Positions 15,725-22,810 of a DNA stretch of 35,216 nucleotides are shown here, in pieces. The first letter of the stretch is position 1. Each line of letters opens with the position of its first letter. Under the pieces are notes generated by a model. It was not told the DNA's origin, did no database searches, and saw only the letters and a list, made by a program, of their open reading frames with translations. This stretch comes from DATAUK01 sp036268295 (GTDB lineage: Bacteria > Actinomycetota > Actinomycetes > JAFAQI01), in NCBI GenBank assembly GCA_036268295.1, contig DATAUK010000003.1:1-35216 (forward strand), written 5' to 3'. The translations under genes were made by a program, and so were the position numbers.

Positions 15725-17691
15725 TGGTGAGCGAGGGCGATCTGCTGTGGACGCCGAGCCGGGCGCGGATCGAGGCGTCGCGGCTCGCTGAGTTCACCCG
15801 GTGGGTTGAGGCGCAACGTGGGCTCACCTTCGACTCGTACGACGACCTTCATCGGTGGTCCGTCGATGATCTCGATGGATTCTGGGCGGCGGTTGAGCGG
15901 TGGCTCGGTGTCAGATGGTCGACCGCGCCCGAGCAGGTGCTCGACGGTCGCGTGATGCCAGGAGCCAACTGGTTCCCGGGTGGCCGGCTGAACTATGCCG
16001 AACATCTGCTGTTCCCGTTCGCCGAGGTCGACGAGTCGGCGGTCGCGGTGATCGCGGTGCGCGAGGACGGCGCCCAGGCCACGGTGACCTGGCGTGAGCT
16101 TCGGGACCAGGTCGCCGCGCTCCGCGGCTGGCTACAGGCTCGAGGTGTCGGGCGCGGCGATCGGGTCGCTGCCCTGTTGCCGAACGGCCTTGAGGCACTT
16201 GTCGCGGTCCTCGCCGTCGCCTCGCTCGGCGCGGTGTGGTCGAGCTGCTCGCCGGACTTCGGGCCGACCGCGATCGCGGACCGGTTCACCCAGATCGAGC
16301 CAGTGGTCCTGCTGACCGTCAATGGATACCAGTACGGCGGCAAGCGATATGACGTACTCCCGGTCGTCGACGAGCTGCGGGCGCGGCTGCCGTCGTTGCG
16401 CGAGACCGTCCTCGTGCCCTACCTCGACGAGACGGCGTCCCTTGCTGGCTCGACTTCGTGGGACGAGGTCGTTGCGACCGATGGTGGCGACCTGACATTC
16501 GAGCCGATGGCCTTCGACGATCCGTTGTGGGTGCTGTATTCCTCGGGCACGACCGGCCTGCCCAAGCCGATCCTGCATTGCCACGGCGGCATGCTGCTCG
16601 AGCACGGCAAACAGCTCGCGCTGCACCTCGATCTCGGCCCCGGCGATCGCTTCTTCTGGTTCACCACGACCGGCTGGATGATGTGGAACCTGCTCATCTC
16701 CGGCCTCGCCGTCGGCGCCACCCTGGTGCTGTACGACGGCAACCCTGGCTTCCCGGATGCGGCGACGCTGTGGCGGCTGGCCGAGCGCCACTCGATCAGC
16801 TGCCTCGGCCTCGGCGCGCCGTACATCCAAGCCTGCGCCAAGGCCGGCCTGGACCCGTCGCGGGACTTCGATCTCGCGGCCTTGAAAACCGTCGGGTCGA
16901 CCGGCGCGCCGCTCCCGCCGGAGGGTTTCGCCTGGGTCTACGACAAGGTCGGCGCCGATCTGATGCTGTCGTCGCTGTCGGGCGGCACCGACGTGTGCAC
17001 CGCCTTCGTCGGCGGCGCCCCAGATCTGCCGGTACGTGCCGGCTTGATCCCGGCCCGATTGCTCGGGTGTGCCGTCGAGGCCTTTGACGCGAGCGGAAAC
17101 GCGGTCATCGACGAGGTCGGCGAGCTGGTGATCACCGCGCCGATGCCCTCGATGCCGGTGGGCTTCTGGAACGACGCCGACGGCTCGCGGCTGCGCGAGG
17201 CGTACTACGAGACGTACCCGGGCGTCTGGCGTCACGGCGACTGGGTGAAGTTCGCCGCCGACGGCTCATGCGTGATCTATGGCCGCAGTGACTCGACGCT
17301 GAATCGCGGCGGCGTGCGGATGGGCACGAGCGAGTTCTACCGCGTGGTCGAGGACCTTGCCGAGGTCGAAGACTCGTTGGTCATCGATACCTCGGCCGCC
17401 GGCGTCGAAGGCCGACTGCTGCTGTTCGTCGTGCTGGCCGGCGACGCTCGGCTCGACGAGGTGACGGCCGAGCTCCGCCGCCGGATCCGTCGCCAGCTCT
17501 CGCCACGTCACGTTCCCGACCACGTGGGGGCGATCGATGTGGTGCCGCGAACCCTGAACGGCAAGAAGTGCGAGGTGCCGGTCAAGCGGGTCCTGGCCGG
17601 CGTGCCGCTCGACCAGGCGGTGGCGCAGGGCGCGCTCAAGGACCCGGCGTCGATGGATCCGTTCGTCGCATTGGCCGCCGCCAATGGCTAG
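15724..17691 (+). CDS. aacS: Acetoacetyl-CoA synthetase
   Basis: 655 residues, typical for the family; activates acetoacetate to acetoacetyl-CoA with ATP (EC 6.2.1.16), allowing ketone-body carbon into polyketide, isoprenoid or PHB metabolism. Visible: N-terminal ACS-like LLWTPSRARIEASRLAEF, NYAEHLLF, LYSSGTTGLPKPILHCHGG (adenylation P-loop), FFWFTTTGWMMWNLL, LSGGTDVCTAFVGG, the hinge in GRSDSTLNRGGVRMG, and the C-terminal NGKKCEVPVKRVLAG with the catalytic Lys. ACAD and aacS are neighbours, which suits short acyl-CoA metabolism. The stop codon shares CTAG with the convergent TIGR03089 gene. Confidence 0.96.
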   Translation: MVSEGDLLWTPSRARIEASRLAEFTRWVEAQRGLTFDSYDDLHRWSVDDLDGFWAAVERWLGVRWSTAPEQVLDGRVMPGANWFPGGRLNYAEHLLFPFAEVDESAVAVIAVREDGAQATVTWRELRDQVAALRGWLQARGVGRGDRVAALLPNGLEALVAVLAVASLGAVWSSCSPDFGPTAIADRFTQIEPVVLLTVNGYQYGGKRYDVLPVVDELRARLPSLRETVLVPYLDETASLAGSTSWDEVVATDGGDLTFEPMAFDDPLWVLYSSGTTGLPKPILHCHGGMLLEHGKQLALHLDLGPGDRFFWFTTTGWMMWNLLISGLAVGATLVLYDGNPGFPDAATLWRLAERHSISCLGLGAPYIQACAKAGLDPSRDFDLAALKTVGSTGAPLPPEGFAWVYDKVGADLMLSSLSGGTDVCTAFVGGAPDLPVRAGLIPARLLGCAVEAFDASGNAVIDEVGELVITAPMPSMPVGFWNDADGSRLREAYYETYPGVWRHGDWVKFAADGSCVIYGRSDSTLNRGGVRMGTSEFYRVVEDLAEVEDSLVIDTSAAGVEGRLLLFVVLAGDARLDEVTAELRRRIRRQLSPRHVPDHVGAIDVVPRTLNGKKCEVPVKRVLAGVPLDQAVAQGALKDPASMDPFVALAAANG

Positions 17692-18338
17692 CCGTCGAGG
17701 CGGGGCAGCTTGTCGATCTCGATCCCGACGGTGTGGGAGACCCGCTCGGTCTCGGCGTGGTTGGCAAGCCGGGCTGCCACGGCATGCGCGACCAGCACGA
17801 TCGAGCCGCCGACTGCGAGCGGCGTGATCAGGCCGTAGGTGATCGCGTCGGCGCCGTCGTACGCCAGGACGTTCAGCACTCTGGCGCCGTGTGGAACGTC
17901 GATCGCGGCGGCCTCGACCAGGTCGTCACCGGTCGGGTCGCTGGCGGCGAACACATCGGGCTGCGCGGCCACGAGCCGGCTGAAGTCGACGCCCATCGGC
18001 GTCATCGTCAGCACGATCGTCTCGCCGGCCGAGTCGCCCTCGGAGGTGGCGAACGTGACGATGCCGCCGTCATCGAAGGAGACCTGCGCACCGACCGCCC
18101 AGCAGGCGAGCAGTACGACGGCGGTCTGCCAGTGCAGCGGCAGCCGGACCGTCACCAGGTCGCCGGCGTCAACGCCGCACTCGTCGACGAGGTAGTTGGC
18201 GGTCTTCGCGACCCAGTTCGCGGTCGTGGCGATCGAGAGCTCGACCCGCTCGCCAGAGGCGTCGTCGTAGTAGGTGAGAAATGGCCGGGAGCCGTCGCGG
18301 CCGAGCTCGTCGGTGAGTAGTCGGGCTGGCGTGGTCAC
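17688..18338 (-). CDS. TIGR03089 family protein (adenylate-forming enzyme N-terminal-like)
   Basis: 216 residues resembling the N-terminal part of acyl-CoA synthetases: PFLTYYDDASGERVELSIAT, NWVAKTANYLVDECGVDAGD and VRLPLHWQTAVVLLACWAVGA. It lacks the P-loop and the catalytic C-terminal domain, as is normal for this actinobacteria-specific family, so it is not obviously truncated. Function unknown; in M. tuberculosis the likely counterpart (Rv3268, from memory) lies in the same manB/fbi neighbourhood. GTG 18338 fits the usual family start; a longer ORF upstream is Arg-rich and unlike it. CATCCT ends 6 nt before this GTG, a weaker leaderless-type signal. Convergent with aacS, sharing the CTAG stop. 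Confidence 0.88.
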   Translation of the reverse strand: MTTPARLLTDELGRDGSRPFLTYYDDASGERVELSIATTANWVAKTANYLVDECGVDAGDLVTVRLPLHWQTAVVLLACWAVGAQVSFDDGGIVTFATSEGDSAGETIVLTMTPMGVDFSRLVAAQPDVFAASDPTGDDLVEAAAIDVPHGARVLNVLAYDGADAITYGLITPLAVGGSIVLVAHAVAARLANHAETERVSHTVGIEIDKLPRLDG

Positions 18339-18460
18339 GAGTTCAGGATGCGCCCATAAGGGCGGGATCCGGTCACCGCCCACCGCCGCTCCGGAAAACG
18401 AACATCTCGGGAAGGTTTTGCGAGCCGTGTTGCGCGCCTGCGCGGAGCGTCGTCGAGGGT

Positions 18461-18466
18461 TAGGCT
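18461..18466 (+). promoter_or_regulatory. Possible -10 element of the glycosyltransferase gene
   Basis: TAGGCT, matching TANNNT, lies about 60 nt before the GTG at 18527. The identical hexamer occurs at 27767-27772, upstream of the second glycosyltransferase gene. No convincing -35 is visible. The rest of the 188-bp gap holds a short CGCCC-ATAA-GGGCG dyad (18351-18364) near the TIGR03089 start. Confidence 0.3.
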
Positions 18467-18526
18467 GAACGTCGACACAGTAACGAACAATTCCAGGCAT
18501 GATTCAAGACCGGGAGGGAGCCGCTC

Positions 18527-19654
18527 GTGGCCCCCCGAGTGCTGGTCGACGCGACCGCGGTCCCGGCCGATCGGGGCGGGGTCGGCCGCTACGTCGACGG
18601 CCTTCTCGCCGCACTTGGCAATGCCGGTGCGGATCTTGCCGTTGTCTGCCAGCGCGCCGATGTCGAGCGCTACTCCACGATGGCGCCCGAGGCGGTCGTC
18701 GTACCCGGCCCGGCGGCCATCGCGCACCGGCCGGCCCGGCTGGCCTGGGAGCAGACCGGACTACCCCTTGTCGCCCAGCAGATCGCGGCTCAGGTCGTGC
18801 ACTCGCCTCACTACACGATGCCGTTGCGGGTCGGCATCCCGGTCGTTGTGACGGTCCACGACGCCACCTTCTTTACCGCGCCCGACGCGATCTCTCCGGT
18901 GAAGGGGACGTTCTTCCGCTCGGCGACCCGCACCGCGTTGCGTCGCGCGTCTCGGGTCATCGTCCCGAGCAAGGCGACCCGTGACGAGCTGATTCGCGTC
19001 CTCGACGCCGACCCGACGCTCATCGACGTCGCCTACCACGGGGTGGACCCGGCGCTGTTTCATCCACCGACCGACGCCGAGAAGGCCCGGGTCGCGGCGC
19101 GGCTCGGCATCCGTGGTTCCTACGTCGCATTCCTCGGTGTCCTCGAGCCTCGCAAGAACGTCCCGGCGCTGATCCGGGGCTGGGTCGAGGCCGTGACCTG
19201 GCGCGACGACCCTCCTGCCCTGGTGCTTGCCGGCGGCAGTGGCTGGGACGAGGAGGTCGACGGCGCGATCGCCGAGGTGCCGAGCCATCTGCGGGTGGTC
19301 CGGCCCGGTTACCTGCGGTTCGCCGATCTCCCCGGATTCCTCGGCGGCGCAACGGTTGTCGCGTTCCCCAGCCACGGCGAAGGCTTCGGTCTTCCGGTTC
19401 TCGAGGCGATGGCGTGCGGCACTCCGGTGCTCACGACCCACCGCCTGTCGCTACCCGAGGTCGGCGGCGACGCGGTCGCCTACACCGAGCCGGAGTTCGC
19501 CTCGATCGGGGCTGCGCTGTCCGCTCTGCTCGATGATGCGGCCCGCCGGCAGACGTTGTCTGTCGCGGCGCTGTCGCGGTCCCGGGAGTTCACCTGGCAG
19601 GCCAGCGCCGAAGCACATCTCGCGTCCTATGCTCGCGCCGTCTCACAGGGCTGA
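18527..19654 (+). CDS. GT4-family glycosyltransferase
   Basis: 375 residues with a GT-B fold. The N-terminus has VLVDATAVPADRGGVGRYVDGLL, a donor-independent Gly loop typical of GT4 mannosyl- and rhamnosyltransferases. The C-terminal half has FLGVLEPRKNVPALIRG and SHGEGFGLPVLEAMACGTPV, the EX7E motif of retaining GT4 enzymes. No membrane helix is seen; it is probably a peripheral cytosolic enzyme. GDP-mannose is a plausible donor because a mannose-1-phosphate guanylyltransferase gene follows 30 nt later. GTG 18527 has GGGAGGGAG 6 nt upstream. The acceptor is unknown. Confidence 0.9.
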   Translation: MAPRVLVDATAVPADRGGVGRYVDGLLAALGNAGADLAVVCQRADVERYSTMAPEAVVVPGPAAIAHRPARLAWEQTGLPLVAQQIAAQVVHSPHYTMPLRVGIPVVVTVHDATFFTAPDAISPVKGTFFRSATRTALRRASRVIVPSKATRDELIRVLDADPTLIDVAYHGVDPALFHPPTDAEKARVAARLGIRGSYVAFLGVLEPRKNVPALIRGWVEAVTWRDDPPALVLAGGSGWDEEVDGAIAEVPSHLRVVRPGYLRFADLPGFLGGATVVAFPSHGEGFGLPVLEAMACGTPVLTTHRLSLPEVGGDAVAYTEPEFASIGAALSALLDDAARRQTLSVAALSRSREFTWQASAEAHLASYARAVSQG

Positions 19655-19684
19655 CGGCGCAACTACCCGGATGCAGGCTTTCTA

Positions 19685-20755
19685 GTGGAAGCGGTCGTGC
19701 TGGTCGGCGGTCAGGGCACCCGGCTTCAGCCCTTGACGCTTCGCACCCCGAAACCAATGCTGCCCTTCGCCGGGGTGCCGTTCCTCACCCACCAGATCAG
19801 CCGGCTGCGCGCGGTCGGCGTCGAGCACGTCGTGATGGCGACGTCGTACCGTGCCGAGGTCTTCCACGAGCATTTCGGCAGCGGCAAGGATCTCGGAGTG
19901 CGGATCGACTACGTGACCGAGACCGAGCCGCTCGGCACCGGCGGCGGCATCCGTAACGTCGCGCGACGACTGGAGTCGGAGCCCGACGACCCGGTGCTGG
20001 TCGTCAACGGCGATGTGCTGTCCGGTCACGACATCCGCGCCCAGCTCGAGCTGCATCGACGCCGTGACGCGGCCGTCACGCTGCACCTGGTCGAGGTCGA
20101 GGACGCCCGCCCGTTCGGCTGCGTGCCGACGGATTCCCATGCCCGCGTCACGGGTTTCATCGAGAAGTCCGACGACCCGGTGACGAACCGGATCAACGCC
20201 GGTTGCTACGTCTTTGCCCGCCGGATCATCGATGAGATCCCGGCGGACCGCCCGGTCTCGGTCGAGCGCGAGACGTTCCCCGGCCTGCTCGACGCCAAGG
20301 CGACCGTTCTCGGCTATCTCGACTCGTCGTACTGGCTCGACGTTGGGACACCGGCCGCGTTCGTGCAAGGCAGCGCCGACGTCGTACGCGGCGTGGTCGT
20401 GTCGCCGGCGCTGCCAGGCCCGCCTGGGGACTCGCTGATCCACGACGAGGCGCTCGTGCATGCGAGCGCGGTGGTGTCGGCGGGTTCGGTGGTCGGCCCG
20501 AGAGCACGCATCGATGCCGGGGCACACGTCCGGGGCTCGGTGGTCGCCGACGGCGTCCACATCGGCGCCGGCGCGATCGTCGACCGCTCGATCATCGGCC
20601 GGCGGGCCGTCATCGGCAATCACTGCAGCATTCACCAGGCGGTCGTCGGTGAGGGCGCCCGCATCGGGACCGGCAACGAGCTGGCGGCCGGGATCCGGGT
20701 CTGGACCGATGCCGTCATCCCGGACGCCGCGATCCGGTTCTCGCCGCTGCCGTAG
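19685..20755 (+). CDS. manB: Mannose-1-phosphate guanylyltransferase-like nucleotidyltransferase
   Basis: 356 residues. The nucleotidyltransferase half opens VVLVGGQGTRLQPLTLRTPKPMLP (the GXGTRX-PKP signature), with TEPLGTGGGIRNV and VVNGDVLSGHD (metal-binding Asp). The C-terminal third is a left-handed beta-helix of hexapeptides such as VVSAGSVVGPRARIDAGAHVRG. This matches the GDP-mannose pyrophosphorylase-like protein next to fbiAB in M. tuberculosis (Rv3264c, called manB/manC in different sources). The expected reaction is GTP + mannose-1-P to GDP-mannose; another NDP-sugar is possible. GTG 19685 starts exactly at the first strand and has no clear ribosome site. It is probably co-transcribed with the glycosyltransferase. 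Confidence 0.9.
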   Translation: MEAVVLVGGQGTRLQPLTLRTPKPMLPFAGVPFLTHQISRLRAVGVEHVVMATSYRAEVFHEHFGSGKDLGVRIDYVTETEPLGTGGGIRNVARRLESEPDDPVLVVNGDVLSGHDIRAQLELHRRRDAAVTLHLVEVEDARPFGCVPTDSHARVTGFIEKSDDPVTNRINAGCYVFARRIIDEIPADRPVSVERETFPGLLDAKATVLGYLDSSYWLDVGTPAAFVQGSADVVRGVVVSPALPGPPGDSLIHDEALVHASAVVSAGSVVGPRARIDAGAHVRGSVVADGVHIGAGAIVDRSIIGRRAVIGNHCSIHQAVVGEGARIGTGNELAAGIRVWTDAVIPDAAIRFSPLP

Positions 20756-20770
20756 TGGGCTGGGCCGGCG

Positions 20771-21766
20771 TCAGGCTCGATAGACGCGGATCGCGGCGGT
20801 GGCGTCGCCCGGGGCGGTGTCCACGCTGCCACAAAGGTCTTCCGCGGCCAGGGCGGAGAGCAGCCTGCCGAGCACGATGCCCGCGTCCAATGGATCACCG
20901 TCGGCGCTGACCGCGGAGCCGTCGGCAGCGACTGCGAGGTCAACGTCGACCGGGCCGATGGCGCGTACCGCGCGGCGCACTCGATCGACGTCGACGGTGC
21001 CGCCAGTCGCTGCTTCGATGGCGTCGCCCGGAATCGGTGTCGCGTCGGCGACCAGCTGATGCCGCGACTCACGGGTCCCGAGCCGGAACATGTCATCACC
21101 CGATGGCCGGATCAGTGGCCGGGCACCCCGGTCGGGATCATTGCGAGTGAAGGGAAAGCCCCGAATCACGGCAACCGGCGTGGCCGCCAGCTTGCCCTTG
21201 ACCAGGTCCGCGGCCGACGCGAGCTCGTCGGCGATCGCGACGACGGTCGCTTCGAGCAGGTGACCGGCGGTGTCGCGCTGACCGCGCAGATCCCAGAGCA
21301 CGTCGAGGCCGGCAGCGCCGATCGCGGTGTCGATCACGCCGTCGCGCCACGGCCGTCCCATCGTGTCGCTGACGATGACGGCGACGTCGATGCCGAGCTC
21401 GGTGCGTAGCGTCTGGTGGATGGCGCGAGCCGACGCGTCAGGGTCGCGGGGGAGCAGCGCGACGGTGCCCGCCGGGACGTTGCTCGCGTCGATGCCGGCC
21501 GCGGCCATCACGAAACCGTGGTGAGTCTCGACGATCTGGGTGTCGCCGCGGCGCGCCACGACTCGGGCGGTCTCGGCGGCGAGGTGCTCCTCGCGGCTGC
21601 CGTGGACCAGGCGACCCTCGGCCTTGGACACCACCTTGCTGGTCACCACGACGACGTCGCCGTCGCGAAGGCCGGCGTCGGCACGGATCAGGAGTTCGCC
21701 GATGTCGTCGCCCGACCCGACCTCCGGTATTCCATCGAGTCCCCAGATCTCGACGCGGCTGGTCAT
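20771..21766 (-). CDS. fbiB: Coenzyme F420-0:L-glutamate ligase (FbiB/CofE) without the nitroreductase domain
   Basis: 331 residues. The CofE core fills about residues 1-230: DGIPEVGSGDDIGELLIRA, VVVTSKVVSKAEGR, ETARVVARRGDTQIVETHHG, VIVSDTMGRPWRDGVIDTAIG and GKLAATPVAVIRG. It adds the gamma-linked glutamates to F420-0 (EC 6.3.2.31/6.3.2.34). In mycobacteria FbiB carries an FMN-binding nitroreductase domain of about 200 residues here; this protein has instead about 100 residues, ending DTAPGDATAAIRVYRA, which I do not recognise. The ATG overlaps the fbiA TGA as ATGA, so translation is coupled. Its end is 15 bp from the convergent manB. Confidence 0.93.
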   Translation of the reverse strand: MTSRVEIWGLDGIPEVGSGDDIGELLIRADAGLRDGDVVVVTSKVVSKAEGRLVHGSREEHLAAETARVVARRGDTQIVETHHGFVMAAAGIDASNVPAGTVALLPRDPDASARAIHQTLRTELGIDVAVIVSDTMGRPWRDGVIDTAIGAAGLDVLWDLRGQRDTAGHLLEATVVAIADELASAADLVKGKLAATPVAVIRGFPFTRNDPDRGARPLIRPSGDDMFRLGTRESRHQLVADATPIPGDAIEAATGGTVDVDRVRRAVRAIGPVDVDLAVAADGSAVSADGDPLDAGIVLGRLLSALAAEDLCGSVDTAPGDATAAIRVYRA

Positions 21767-22746
21767 CGACGCACCTCGGTGGCGAGCGCCAGCGCGGCGC
21801 TGGCCATCTCGGCGGTGGCCGCAACGTCGGTCATCATCAGTGGTACCGCCGCGGTCAGGATTCCGTCCTGCTGCAGCGGGCCGACCGACTCGCCATCGAC
21901 GGTGTCGACGAGCCAGCCGTCGAGCAGACCGCCGCGAGATCGCGCGCCATAGTGTCGCGCGACCGCTGACGCGGTCGTCTCCACAGCGATCGCGGCCAGA
22001 CAGGCGTCCGCCATCCCACGGACCGGCGCGCCGCCCACGATCGGCGACAACCCGATGACGGGCGCGGCCGTCTCCCGCAACGTCTCGGATATCCCTGGTA
22101 CGGCGAGGATCACGCCGATCGAGACCACCGGGTTGCTCGGCGGCAACAGGACGACGTCGGCGTCGTGGATCGCGGCGACAACACCGGGCGCGGGCACCGA
22201 CCTGCCCGCGCCGACGACGTCGAACCGGCTGGCTGCGACCGCGGCGTGCAGCCGCACCCACCATTCCTGGAAGTGGACGGTGGCGCCAGTCTCGAGCACC
22301 ACGTGGGTCTCGATCTGGGCGTCGGTGGCCGGCAGCAGACGTACCCCGGGCCGCCAGCGCTCGCAGAGCCGGCGGGTCACTTCGGAGAGCGGGACACCCG
22401 CAGTGAGCCATTGTGAGCGCAGCAGGTGGGTTGCCAGGTCGAGGTCGCCGAGCCCGAACCACGAGGGGACCGAGTCCGCTCCGTCCGAGCCGGCGAGGGC
22501 CTCGGCGTATGTCGTCAGCTCGTCGCGGACCCGGAACGTTTCAGCCTCGCGACCCCATCCTCGCTCGGCCGAAATCCCATCACCGAGGGTGTACATCACG
22601 GTGTCGAGATCAGGGCAGATCCGAAGGCCCAGCATCGTCACGTCGTCGCCGGTGTTGCCGATCACAGTCAGGTCGTGGCCGAGGGTGCGAAGGCCGAGCA
22701 GGAAACGTGCTCCGCCGACCCCGCCAGAGAGCACCGTGACACGCAT
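21763..22746 (-). CDS. fbiA: 2-Phospho-L-lactate / phosphoenolpyruvyl transferase (FbiA/CofD)
   Basis: 327 residues. Transfers the phosphoenolpyruvyl (or phospholactyl) group from its GDP-activated form to FO, giving (dehydro-)F420-0 (EC 2.7.8.28). Signatures: VTVLSGGVGGARFLLGLR at the N-terminus, NTGDDVTMLGLRICPDLDTV, TLGDGISAERGWGR, FQEWWVRLHA and LLPPSNPVVSIGVIL. ATG 22746 is chosen because it begins the first strand and has GGGAG 10 nt upstream; the longer frame adds 13 unrelated residues. It starts the fbiA-fbiB operon and is divergent from fbiC. The guanylyltransferase fbiD is not in this window. Confidence 0.96.
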   Translation of the reverse strand: MRVTVLSGGVGGARFLLGLRTLGHDLTVIGNTGDDVTMLGLRICPDLDTVMYTLGDGISAERGWGREAETFRVRDELTTYAEALAGSDGADSVPSWFGLGDLDLATHLLRSQWLTAGVPLSEVTRRLCERWRPGVRLLPATDAQIETHVVLETGATVHFQEWWVRLHAAVAASRFDVVGAGRSVPAPGVVAAIHDADVVLLPPSNPVVSIGVILAVPGISETLRETAAPVIGLSPIVGGAPVRGMADACLAAIAVETTASAVARHYGARSRGGLLDGWLVDTVDGESVGPLQQDGILTAAVPLMMTDVAATAEMASAALALATEVRR

Positions 22747-22770
22747 GGCAAGGAGTCTCCCGTAGTCATC

Positions 22771-22784
22771 TAAGGTCGATTGCA
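22771..22784 (+). promoter_or_regulatory. Predicted leaderless promoter for the fbiC transcript
   Basis: TAAGGT (22771-22776) fits TANNNT and ends 7 nt before ATG 22784, which opens an 8-codon ORF rather than fbiC itself. No consensus -35 is seen. The region lies between divergent fbiA and fbiC. Confidence 0.45.
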
Positions 22785-22810
22785 TGGAGCATCGGGATTC
22801 GCAGTGGTGA
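22784..22810 (+). CDS. Candidate leader peptide overlapping the fbiC start
   Basis: ATG 22784 opens an 8-residue ORF (MEHRDSQW) whose TGA (22808-22810) overlaps the fbiC GTG at 22807-22809 in another frame. If transcription starts at 22784, this ORF would be translated leaderlessly and could deliver terminating ribosomes to fbiC. It is far below the usual size for gene calling and rests only on position. The peptide has no obvious attenuation run of one amino acid. Confidence 0.35.
   Translation: MEHRDSQW

Noticed and set aside
16132..17235. 367-residue minus-strand ORF inside aacS
   Set aside because: Complete overlap with a motif-rich acyl-CoA synthetase; no recognisable domain.
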